A stretch of DNA of 64,000 nt from JASGKO01 sp049840595. Lineage in GTDB: Bacteria; Verrucomicrobiota; Verrucomicrobiia; Chthoniobacterales; Chthoniobacteraceae. The number at the start of each line of letters is the position of its first letter. Within the stretch, counting starts at the first letter, position 1. This document shows positions 19,688-28,360 of this stretch, piece by piece. Location: the NCBI GenBank assembly GCA_049840595.1, contig JASGKO010000043.1:186001-250000 (forward strand), given 5' to 3'. The translations under genes and the position numbers were made by a program. A model generated the notes under the pieces. The model saw nothing but the letters and a program-made list of their open reading frames with translations. It made no database searches and was not told where the DNA came from.

Positions 19688-20770
19688 CTATTCCGTGGTG
19701 GTTTGTTTTGGCTGGCTGGCCGACAAGCGGCTCAGGGCCTGGTGGTAGATGTCGCGGCGAAAAACTTCGCCGGCGACGTTGAGCACTTCTGCGGCGGACC
19801 CTTTCAGGAGGCCGCAGCTTTCCATGTGCTTAATGACCCATTCCGCTTTTTCCGGAAGGGGTTCATTGGCGTCTCCCCGGGAGAAGACGTGGAAATCGGG
19901 AAATTTCTCGACCCGGCCATGGCCGAAATCGAAACGACCGGTGAGCCCCATGCGAATGGTCTCGATGGGCGCATTGACGTATTGGGGCTCGGCAAGCACC
20001 TCGGCGATGCGCTCGCGATTTTCCGGCAGGTCGCAGAACCGGCAGGACTCGATGAGGGCCATCAGCAGCGCAAGGTGTTCCCCCTCGCGGCTGGTGGCGA
20101 AATCCTGGCGGACCATGAGCACCTTTTCGGGATGGCGCGGCGACAGCTCCGAGCCCACGGCCGCGCACCAGCCGATCTTTGACGCGACGGCCATGGAGTT
20201 CCACGGCTCGCCCACGCAATAGCCATCGAGGTGGCCGGCCTGCAGGTTGTGAAACATCTGCGCCGGAGGCACGACGGCGATCTGGGCATGGCGACCGATG
20301 ACGAGGCCGTGCCGGGTGAGCCAGTCGCGCATGAGAAAATTGTGCGAGGAAAAAGGCAGCACGACGCCGAAAACCAGCGGCTCCGATTGCTCCCGTGCGT
20401 AGCGGCCCAGCGACTCGCCGTCCCGTACACCCTTGCGCCAGAGCCGTTCGGAAATGGTAATACCGATGCCGTTGAGATTCAGCAGCAAGCCCGTGATGCA
20501 GGGTACTTGCACACAGCCCAGGCCGAGCGTGGCCCCGAAGACCATCGGTGCCGTAGCGTGCGCGGCTTCGAGTTCGCGGTAAATAACCTTGTCCCGAATG
20601 GTGGCCCAGCCGGCCTCGCGGCTGAGCTCCACATTCAACCCGTGCTTTTTGAACAGGCCCAACTCCTGCGCCATCACGATCGGCGCGCAATCGCTCAGGG
20701 CGATAAAGCCGAGCCGGAGTGGCTTGACCACTGGGCGGGCTGTTTTTGATTGAGCAGGTTTTTCTGGCAC
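19688..20770 (-). CDS. NrtA/CmpA/NasS-family nitrate-binding protein without signal peptide
   Basis: The protein matches the nitrate/bicarbonate-binding family: RLGFIALSDCAPIVMAQELGLFKKHGLNVEL, then ATAPMVFG, GYCVGEPWN and ESCRFCDLPENRE. It has no signal peptide or lipobox and no NrtBCD permease neighbours, so it is more likely a cytoplasmic nitrate sensor (like NasS) than a transport component. I choose a GTG at 20770 (AAAGAG lies just upstream) because the longer ATG frame from 20872 would overlap the LysR start and its operator-like palindrome. An upstream 34-residue extension remains possible. It heads the minus-strand nitrate operon, divergent from LysR. Confidence 0.82.
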   Translation of the reverse strand: MPEKPAQSKTARPVVKPLRLGFIALSDCAPIVMAQELGLFKKHGLNVELSREAGWATIRDKVIYRELEAAHATAPMVFGATLGLGCVQVPCITGLLLNLNGIGITISERLWRKGVRDGESLGRYAREQSEPLVFGVVLPFSSHNFLMRDWLTRHGLVIGRHAQIAVVPPAQMFHNLQAGHLDGYCVGEPWNSMAVASKIGWCAAVGSELSPRHPEKVLMVRQDFATSREGEHLALLMALIESCRFCDLPENRERIAEVLAEPQYVNAPIETIRMGLTGRFDFGHGRVEKFPDFHVFSRGDANEPLPEKAEWVIKHMESCGLLKGSAAEVLNVAGEVFRRDIYHQALSRLSASQPKQTTTE

Positions 20771-20831
20771 GGCGGACTCTTTAGCCGATGATGTGCCGTC
20801 TGGCTGAATGAGGTGCCAATAATCCTCTTCA

Positions 20832-20866
20832 TTGTATTCATCAGCGTGATGAATATAATTCATACA
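20832..20866. promoter_or_regulatory. Divergent promoter/operator for LysR and the nitrate island
   Basis: TATTCATCA (20835-20843) and TGATGAATA (20847-20855) form a perfect 9-bp inverted repeat around GCG. This contains the T-N11-A core expected of LysR-type binding sites. Overlapping it on the plus strand are TTGTAT (20832) and TATAAT (20854) with 16-bp spacing. A transcript from this promoter would start at or next to the lysR ATG at 20866, so its mRNA may be leaderless. Confidence 0.65.
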
Positions 20867-21771
20867 TGCCAAAACCCATAGATAGCAGGCAGCTTCGCGC
20901 CTTTGCCTCCCTCGCCAAGACCGGAAGCTTCACCCGCACCGCGCGCGAGCTTCATCTCTCCCAATCGGCGATCAGCCATGCCATGAAGGCGCTGGAAGAG
21001 GAATTGCGCTGTCGGCTTTTGGACAGAACTGGCAAAAAAGTAACACTCACGCAAGCTGGTGAACAACTGCTGGTACGGGTGCGGCGGATCCTGCAGGAGA
21101 TGCAGGAGGCGCGCTCGGATCTACAACAGCTCGGACGCTGGGGCCACGGGCGGCTGCGCTTCAGCGCGAGCCAGACGGCCTGCCAATTCATCCTGCCCGG
21201 GGTGTTGCGCGAGTTTCGGGAGAGCTTCCCGAATTGCACGATCCAGATCGAGCCAGGCGATACGCCGACGGCGATCGAACTCCTGCGCAACCGCCGGGTG
21301 GACCTCGCGCTGACCATGGAGACGAAGGGCGAGGAACAGTTCGAGTTTCACCCGCTGTTCAGCGATGAACTGAGCTTCATCCTGAGCCCGATGCACCCCT
21401 GGGCCCAGCGTGGCGGCGTGGTGCGCGAGGAGATCGTGCGGCAGAACTACATCTTTTACACGAAGACGAGCGTGATGTTTCACCTGATCGAGGATTACTT
21501 CGATGAGGACGGCCTTTTGCTGCCGACCTTTATTGAACTGGGGTCGATCGAGGCGATCAAGGAACTGGTAAAACTGGGCATCGGGATCACGATCCTCGCC
21601 CCATGGGTGGCGCGGCGTGAACTGGCGGAGGGCTCCCTGGTGACGCTGCCGCTCGGCCGCCGGAAGCTGAAGCGAACGATCGGCATCCTACAATGGCGGG
21701 GGCGTCGGCTCACGCTGGCGGAGGAGACGTTCATCGGCCTGTGCAAGACGGTGACGGAAGGGCTGGCGTGA
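20866..21771 (+). CDS. LysR-family transcriptional regulator
   Basis: A 301-residue LysR protein. The N-terminal winged helix-turn-helix is RQLRAFASLAKTGSFTRTARELHLSQSAISHAMKALEEEL (about 8-47). A coiled linker follows, then a periplasmic-binding-protein-like effector domain from about 90. It is transcribed away from the nitrate-binding protein gene and shares a 95-bp promoter region with a symmetrical site, the usual arrangement for a LysR that autoregulates and activates the divergent operon. It is the likely activator of the nitrate island. The effector is unknown; Ntc/Cbl/NAC-like nitrogen control is a guess from context. Confidence 0.9.
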   Translation: MPKPIDSRQLRAFASLAKTGSFTRTARELHLSQSAISHAMKALEEELRCRLLDRTGKKVTLTQAGEQLLVRVRRILQEMQEARSDLQQLGRWGHGRLRFSASQTACQFILPGVLREFRESFPNCTIQIEPGDTPTAIELLRNRRVDLALTMETKGEEQFEFHPLFSDELSFILSPMHPWAQRGGVVREEIVRQNYIFYTKTSVMFHLIEDYFDEDGLLLPTFIELGSIEAIKELVKLGIGITILAPWVARRELAEGSLVTLPLGRRKLKRTIGILQWRGRRLTLAEETFIGLCKTVTEGLA

Positions 21772-21859
21772 TGACGGCGCAGCGACTATGAAGGGCCGAC
21801 GCGGAAATTCACCCCATCCGCTTCCTTCGGCAACGACTGCTAAATAATATCCCGCATCC

Positions 21860-24557
21860 ATGACTGGTAAACTACCCCTGCTCGCCGCGTTAATGCTGGC
21901 GCTCAACCTTCCCGCGACGGCCCAAAGCACCGAGTGGCCGCCGGTGACTGAACAAACGAAGCCGTGGACCCGCTGGTGGTGGCCCGGCGATGAGGTGAAC
22001 GCAACGGATTTGCAGCACGAGATGCAACGCTATGCGGCAGCAGGTCTCGGCGGTGTGGAAATCACCCCGATCTACGGCGTGAAGGGACACGATGCGGAGG
22101 CGATTCCCTATCTCTCACCCGCCTGGATGAACCTCCTGCACTCGACCGTGAAGGATGCGAACTCACTGCACCTGGGCGTGGACATGGCGATGAACACCGG
22201 CTGGTGCTTCGGCGGGCCGACCGTCTCCATGGATCGCGATGCGAATGCCTTCGTCACCACCGCCACTTATCAAGTCGCCGCGGGGGGAAACTCGAGGCCG
22301 CGTTCGACAAGAGCATTCAATCCGTGATGGCCTACAGCGACAACGGGCAGCAAGTGGACCTCACCCCGAAGATCGGCGCGGATGGGCACGTGGACTGGTC
22401 GCCGACGCAGGGAAATTGGAACGTGATCGCGGTGGGTCAGAAATTCTCCGGCCAGATGGTGAAGCGCCCCGCGCCTGGCGACGAGGGGCCGATGCTCAAT
22501 CCGCTCTACCCCGATGCCATGCGGCGCTACACCGAGTGGTTCGGCGACGCCTTCACCCAGACGCCCGGCCCGCTGCCCGAGGCGATGTTCCAGGATTCCT
22601 ACGAATACCAGTCGAACTGGGCGCCCGACTTTCTCGCCCAATTCCAGAAGCTGCGCGGCTGGCCATTGCAGAGCCAGTTCCCGGCCCTCTTCAGCAAAGG
22701 CACGGATGACCAGACAGCGCGGGTGAAGCACGACTATCAGGAAACGGTCTCCGATATTCTGGTCACGGAGACGATTCCCACCTGGGTGGACTGGTGCCAT
22801 GCCCATGGGCTGAAGGTGCGGTATCAGGCCCATGGCTCGCCGGGGAACCTGCTCGATCTTTACGCGCTGGCCGATGTGCCGGAGACGGAGGGAATCTTCG
22901 GCCGCCCAAACCCGCTGGTCGCACAATTCGCCTCCTCGGCCGCCCATCTCACCGGCAAGCCGCTGGCCAGCGCGGAGACCGCCACCTGGCTGGACGAGCA
23001 TTTCCACGTCTCGCTCGCGGAGATCAAGGCGACCGCCGAGGATTTCTACCTCTCGGGGATCAACCACGTGGTCTTCCACGGCACCTGCTATTCGCCCGAC
23101 GCGGCCGCGTGGCCAGGCTGGCTCTTCTACGCCGCCACGGATCTGAACCCACGCATGTCGCTCTGGCATAATTTCCCCGCGCTCACCGCGTATCTCACCC
23201 GCTGCCAGTCCATCCTGCAAAGCGGTCACCCGGACAACGACGTGCTGCTCTACTGGCCCGTGGATGAACTGTGGAGCGACCCGACCGCTGATCCCAAACT
23301 GGTGCAGCAGCTCCAGGTGGAAGGCGGCAAGCGCTGGATGGACCCCCAGCCGATGGGCAAAGCGGTCGCGCTCCTGAAGAAGCGTGGCTATGCCTATGAC
23401 TACATCTCCGACCGCCTGCTCCAGGGCGCAGGGGTGGTGAATGGGAAGATCATTCTCAAAGGCGGGCAGTATTCCGCGATCGTGGTGCCGGAGTGCAAGC
23501 GGATGCCGCTCGAAACCCTCACGATGCTGATGCACCTCGCGGACGCAGGCGGGACGGTGATCTTTGAAAACCACCTGCCCAGCGATGTCCCCGGCCTCAG
23601 CCAGCTCGACGAGCGCCGCGCGGATCTGAAGCAAATTCTCTCGAAACTCCCCGCTGACCCCTCCGCCAAAACGGGCAACGAGCACCTGCTCATCGGCAGC
23701 ATCGAAGATTCGCTGAAAGCCGCGGGCATCACGCGCGAGACCTTCGCTGACCAAAGCGACCTCCAGTTCATCCGCCGCCGCACCGATGACGGCTATTACT
23801 ATTACCTCGTGAACCATGGGAAGGACGCGGTCGATGGCTGGTTCCCCCTCGCCCGCCCCGCCGCTTCGATGGTGATCATGGATGCGATGAGCGGCACCAC
23901 CGGCCTGGCCGCCACGCGGCAAGATGGGAGGACTGAACAAGTGCACCTGCAACTTAACGCCGGACAATCGCTCTTCATACATGCACTTGCCAAGCCGGTG
24001 GAATCACCCGTTTGGAATTATTTAACGCCGCACGATCAACCCATGCCATTGAATGGCCAATGGCAGGTAAGTTTCTTGAGCGGTGGCCCGGAACTGCCCA
24101 AACCCTTTGCGCTCCAAGAGCCCGCGTTCTGGACCACCTGCAGCGATCCAGCAACGCAAACCTTCTCTGGCACGGCTTCCTACTCAGTGGACTTTACTGT
24201 CCTCGACGCCACCGCCAAAAGCTGGCTCCTCTCCCTCGGTGCAGTGCAGGAAAGCGCCCACGTCATCTTGAACGGAAAACCCATCGGCACCCTCATCGCC
24301 GCGCCGTACGAAATCGTCCTCCCCCCGCCCTGCTGAAGCCAACCGGCAATCACCTCGTGATCGAAGTGACCAGCAGCGACGCCAATCGCGTGCGCGATCT
24401 CGACCAGCGGAAGGTGGAATGGAAGATCTTCAAGGACACCAATTTCGTAACCATCAAATACAAGCGCTTCGACGCCTCGAAGTGGCCCGTGCAGGATTCC
24501 GGCCTCGGCGGGCCGGTCTCCCTGACCCCGTGTGACCCGGCCTCCAACTCCCACTAA
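21860..24557 (+). CDS. Secreted GH106-like alpha-L-rhamnosidase, two frame breaks
   Basis: A signal peptide (LAALMLALNLPATAQ) precedes a large catalytic region. The opening block KPWTRWWWPGDEV...MQRYAAAGLGGVEITPIYGV is characteristic of GH106 proteins, which release terminal alpha-L-rhamnose from plant or algal polysaccharides. A C-terminal galactose-binding-like sandwich ends the protein (TASYSVDFTV, ILNGKPIGTL, LVIEVTS). The frame breaks in a G-run at 22282-22287 and in a C-run near 24317-24328; joined, the protein is about 898 residues, in the normal range. It follows lysR by 88 bp and shows no link to the nitrate genes. Confidence 0.82.
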
Positions 24558-24590
24558 AAGCCACCGCGAAACCTCCCGCGGTTAAAAAAT

Positions 24591-24656
24591 ATAACCGCGG
24601 ATGGCGCGGAAAAAGACCAGCCCACCCGTGTTATTCGCGAAATCCGCGGTTAAAAA
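24591..24656. repeat. TTAACCGCGGAT palindromic repeat, copy 1
   Basis: Terminal arms TAACCGCGGAT (24592-24602) and ATCCGCGGTTA (24642-24652) flank a 39-bp middle. An extra GCGGTTA lies just outside, at 24579-24585. Related units occur at 46020, 52113 and 62755. The 24558-24780 gap holds this repeat and the upstream region of the ptsN-like gene. Confidence 0.8.
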
Positions 24657-24780
24657 CTTCCCCCAATCAAGCCCCTCATCTTTCCCATCCGGCGCAAGTC
24701 GCACGCGGCAAGGCAAAACGCGCTTGTCTTCGTGATAGGCTTTGCCGATAGTGCGCCACCGCTTAACCGCACCCGCTGCA

Positions 24781-25245
24781 ATGACCCTTGGCAATTTGTT
24801 AACCTCTGATCGTATTATTCCGGAGATGAAGTCCACCGAAAGGTGGTCTGCCATCGTGGAACTGGTGGACCTGCTGGTCGCACGTGGGGAAGTGAACGCG
24901 GCCGACCGCGACGTGGTGCTCGCCGCCTTGCGCCAGCGCGAGGAAACAATGAGCACGGGCATCGGCTTCGGTATTGCGATCCCGCACGCTTCGTCGGATC
25001 GAGTGACCAAGGTGGTCGCCGCCTTTGGCCGCTCCGCCACCGGCATCGAGTTCGATTCGCTGGACAATGCGCCAGTGCGCTTCGTCGTCCTCTTCGTCGT
25101 GCCGAAGGATCAATTCCAAGCCCATCTCCGCACCCTCGCGGCGATTGCCAAGTTTCTGAACGATCGCACGGTCCGCGAGCGCCTCGGCACCGCCAGCAGC
25201 GCCGGGGAAATCCTCGATATCTTCGAGAAAAACTCCCCCGCTTAA
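24781..25245 (+). CDS. ptsN: PTS IIA domain protein (PtsN/fructose-type EIIA)
   Basis: A 154-residue EIIA of the fructose/mannitol/nitrogen family. The phosphorylatable histidine is in GFGIAIPHASSDRV, preceded by the family block RDVVLAALRQREETMSTGIG. No EIIB or EIIC domain accompanies it, and it is cytoplasmic. Stand-alone EIIA proteins of this type regulate nitrogen, potassium or carbon metabolism rather than transport sugar. The ATG at 24781 (MTLGNLL) is chosen because the upstream 13 codons overlap the repeat-rich gap and lack a family match. argS follows after 5 bp, so the two are probably co-transcribed. Confidence 0.85.
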   Translation: MTLGNLLTSDRIIPEMKSTERWSAIVELVDLLVARGEVNAADRDVVLAALRQREETMSTGIGFGIAIPHASSDRVTKVVAAFGRSATGIEFDSLDNAPVRFVVLFVVPKDQFQAHLRTLAAIAKFLNDRTVRERLGTASSAGEILDIFEKNSPA

Positions 25246-25250
25246 TTCCC

Positions 25251-27044
25251 ATGGCCGCCCTCACCGAAACGGTGGCGTCGCTGCTGGAAGCCCGGCTCCG
25301 CGCTGCTCTCTCGTCCCTTGCCCCCGATGCGGCTGATGCCAAAATCGCCCGCGTCATGTCCGCGACCGATGCGCGCTTTGGCGATTACCAGACCAATGCC
25401 GCAATGGTCCTGGCCAAGACGCTAAAGAGCAATCCGCGCCAGCTCGCCACCAGCATTCTCGAAAAGCTCGAGGTGGCCGACTGCTGCGAGCCGCCCACCA
25501 TCGCGGGAGCGGGCTTTATCAATTTCACCCTCCGCCCCGAGTTCCTGGCCCAGCGCCTTGTCGTGCTGACCGGCGATGAAAAACTCGGCGTCCCCTCACC
25601 CGCGCAACCCAGGCAATTCGTGGTCGATTTCAGCTCGCCGAACGTGGCGAAGCCGATGCACGTGGGGCACATCCGCTCGACCATTCTTGGCGACGCCATT
25701 TCCCGTATCGCGGAATTTGTCGGGCACAAGGTGGTGCGCGACAACCATATCGGCGACTGGGGCACGCAATTTGGCATGCTGCTCGTCGGCTGGAAGACCC
25801 TGCTCAACCGCGCGGCGCTCCAGGCCGATCCCATTGGCGAGATGGAACGGCTCTACAAGACCGTCAACGCGCAGGCGAAGGAAGATCCGGGCGTGCAGGA
25901 AACCGCCCGCGCGGAACTGGTGCGGCTGCAGAATGGCAACCCGGCCGACCTCGCGATCTGGTCGGAAATGATCCGGCTGTCGAAGATCCAGTTCGAGACC
26001 ATTTACACCCGGCTCGGCATCCGCTTCGACGTCACGTTGGGCGAGAGTTTTTACAATCCGTGGCTGAAGCAGGTCGTCGCGGAACTTCAGGAACGCGGCA
26101 TTGCCCGCGAAAGCGACGGCGCGATCTGTGTCTTCTCCGACCACTCGGGACCGGAGAAGGACGACCCGTTCCTCATCCAGCGCGATGGCCAGTGGGCGGA
26201 CATTCCCGCGCTGATCCAGAAGGCTGACGGCGCGTCGAACTACACCACGACCGACCTCGCCACCATGCAGTATCGCCTGCGCGAGTTTGCGCCGGATGAG
26301 ATCGTGATCCTCACCGATGGCCGGCAGCAACTTCATTTCCGGCAGCTCTTCGCCATCTTCCGCCGCTGGCACCCCGAGCTGGCGGAGAAAGTGCGCCTCT
26401 CGCACGTGTGGTTCGGCGCGATCCTCGGTGAGGACGGCAAGCCGTTCAAGACCCGCAGTGGGGACACCGTGAAGCTGGCCGATTTGCTCGACGAGGCGGT
26501 GGAACGCGCCTTCCAAACCGTTACCGAAAAGAATCCTGAACTGCTCGAAGCCGAGCGAAAAGAAATCGCCCGGGTCGTAGGTCTCGGCGCAGTGAAGTAT
26601 GCCGACCTGCTGCCCAATCGCCAGAGCGACTACACTTTTTCCTGGGACAAGATGCTGAGCTTCCAGGGCAACACCGCCCCGTATCTGCAATACAGCTACG
26701 TCCGCATCCGCTCCATCTTCCGCAAAGCCGCCGAAGCCGGAGTGGAATTCCAAATTCCAAATTCTAAATTCCAAATTTCCGATCCCGCCGAACTCACCCT
26801 CGGCAAGAAGCTGCTTTCCTTCGGCGAAGTGGTCCCGCTCGTCCTCGAGGATTTCCGCCCGAACCTGCTGGCGAACTACCTCTACGAACTGGCCGCCACC
26901 TTCCACAGCTTTTTCGAAGCGTGCCCGGTGCTGAAGAGCGAGGGCGACCTCCGCGAAACCCGCCTCGCCCTCTGCGACCTCACCGCCCGCGTGCTCAAGC
27001 AGGGCCTGGCGCTGCTCGGCATCGAAGCGCCGGAGCGGATGTAG
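25251..27044 (+). CDS. argS: Arginyl-tRNA synthetase
   Basis: A 597-residue class I synthetase that charges tRNA-Arg. Visible are the N-terminal Add-1 domain, the HIGH-equivalent HVGH in KPMHVGHIRSTILGD, the ArgS-typical DNHIGDWGTQFG, the tyrosine-rich active-site block YTTTDLATMQYR, and the DALR anticodon-binding domain (QYSYVRIRSIFRKA...). KMSKS is replaced by GKPFKTRSG, as usual for ArgS. At about residues 498-510 the DALR domain contains IPNSKFQIS, encoded by an A/T-rich tandem repeat that looks like an in-frame insertion (26743-26780). Confidence 0.95.
   Translation: MAALTETVASLLEARLRAALSSLAPDAADAKIARVMSATDARFGDYQTNAAMVLAKTLKSNPRQLATSILEKLEVADCCEPPTIAGAGFINFTLRPEFLAQRLVVLTGDEKLGVPSPAQPRQFVVDFSSPNVAKPMHVGHIRSTILGDAISRIAEFVGHKVVRDNHIGDWGTQFGMLLVGWKTLLNRAALQADPIGEMERLYKTVNAQAKEDPGVQETARAELVRLQNGNPADLAIWSEMIRLSKIQFETIYTRLGIRFDVTLGESFYNPWLKQVVAELQERGIARESDGAICVFSDHSGPEKDDPFLIQRDGQWADIPALIQKADGASNYTTTDLATMQYRLREFAPDEIVILTDGRQQLHFRQLFAIFRRWHPELAEKVRLSHVWFGAILGEDGKPFKTRSGDTVKLADLLDEAVERAFQTVTEKNPELLEAERKEIARVVGLGAVKYADLLPNRQSDYTFSWDKMLSFQGNTAPYLQYSYVRIRSIFRKAAEAGVEFQIPNSKFQISDPAELTLGKKLLSFGEVVPLVLEDFRPNLLANYLYELAATFHSFFEACPVLKSEGDLRETRLALCDLTARVLKQGLALLGIEAPERM
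26743..26780 (+). repeat. AATTCCAAA tandem repeat inside argS
   Basis: Four imperfect copies of an ATTCCAA(A)/ATTCTAAA unit run in a row within the GC-rich argS frame and encode EFQIPNSKFQIS. Similar AT-rich minisatellites occur between genes in many environmental bacteria. Here the length keeps the frame open. Confidence 0.7.
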
Positions 27045-27045
27045 A

Positions 27046-28169
27046 TTAGAGCGGTTCCTGTTCTAATCCTGGCGAGTGCCGCCGCCGATCCGGCAACGAT
27101 GAACCATCCAGCCAGGTGCCGGGAATCGCAACCTTGCGCGGCAGCGTGGGAATGCCGCGGGCGTTATCGAGGATGAGCGAGTGGAGCAGGAAGACAGCGA
27201 TCCGCCCGATTTCCCGGGAATTTTGGTAAATCCCCGCATTCACATGGCCATCGAGGGTGGAAAACGTGGCGACCGCCACATCTTCGGGGATTTTTCGCCC
27301 GATTTGCGACAAGCTGTCCGCGAGATCCGTAGCATCGGAGAGAATGGCCTCGGGGCGCTCCCGGTCGAACCACGCAGCGAGCTCCGCCACCTTCGGTTGC
27401 GGGGTGTCGAACAGCAATGGGGCCAGTCGCTCCTCTACCGGCAGGGAAACCTGCGCCTGGAGAAAGCCGCTTAAAAAAAGGCGCCGACTGCTGTTATTGC
27501 CCACAAATCCGATTCGCCGATAGCCTTTCCGCTGAATTTCCGAAAACGCCAGCGACGCATTGGCATTCTGGTCGCTGGTCACCATATGGAAATCCGGTAA
27601 CTGGTGGTTTCCATAGCCGAAGCGAACTGTATGCAGGGAATCCCAATGGATCGTGCCCCAATCAATCGCACTGAGCGGCTGCGGTGGTAGAAATACCCCG
27701 CAAATGTTCCGGGCCCGAAAAATCCGCTCCAGCTTTTTCAAGGAAAAGTCATCGGGAACGATAAACTCCTCCAGCCGATACCCGAGCTTTTCCGCAGCCT
27801 GCGCGGCTCCCTGCCAGTAGAGATCGAACTCAAGGTATTGGCGGAGCTTTTCCGGCAGGCCCGCCAAGTATTGATCCAGGCGATGGTGGCCTGAATGGGG
27901 CGTTGCTTCTTCTGGTTCCGCAAACTGGAGAGCGCGGAAAGCATGGGGTCGGCGCGATAGCCCATTTCCCGGGCCTTTTTCTGGATTTCCTCCCGCAGGG
28001 CGCTGGAAATACGGGGGTTATCCCGCAAGGCAAGGGACACCGTCATCGCAGTGACTTTCATTTCCCGAGCGATGTCCCGCAGGGTGACCCGGGCGCTGCT
28101 TTCAGCAGGACCAGCCGCAGGGTGGGAGCCCGGGGCGGCTGAGGAAGGACGGACATTCTTGGGGGGCAT
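27046..28169 (-). CDS. LacI/GalR-family transcriptional regulator, one frame break
   Basis: The N-terminal helix-turn-helix is VTLRDIAREMKVTAMTVSLALRDNPRISSALREEIQKKAREMGYRAD, preceded by about 24 disordered residues. The effector domain (KGYRRIGFVGNNSSRRLFLSGF, PEAILSDATDLADSL, PEDVAVATFSTLDGHVNAG) follows. The frame breaks at about 27868: reading one extra C (ATCCAATAC) gives AWIQYLAGLPEKLRQYLEFD and joins the two parts into about 374 residues. The ATG at 28169 (MPPKNVRPSS) is used because a 12-codon extension to 28205 would run towards the operators. Two operators lie 41-77 bp upstream, so it probably represses itself and the divergent PEP-CTERM gene. Confidence 0.87.
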
Positions 28170-28209
28170 GAAAGAACGAATTGATCCGGACGGGGATAAA
28201 ATCAACGTC

Positions 28210-28246
28210 TGTTTATAGGTAAACCACGATTGTTTACAGCTAAACA
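28210..28246. promoter_or_regulatory. Twin LacI-type operators
   Basis: TGTTTATAGGTAAACC (28210-28225) and TGTTTACAGCTAAACA (28231-28246) are two near-identical palindromes with TGTTTA/TAAACA half-sites. Their centres are 21 bp apart, two helical turns. They lie between the LacI-family gene and the divergent surface-protein gene, and are the obvious binding sites for that regulator. Confidence 0.8.
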
Positions 28247-28360
28247 GATCCGCGCGTTAGCCAACAAATAGGGGGTGCGTGAGCTTCCGGCAGTTCTCGC
28301 TCGGCTAGCCGTGCGATGGAACAAACCAAACTACTATTTCCACCCAACCTGTCGTCGAAA

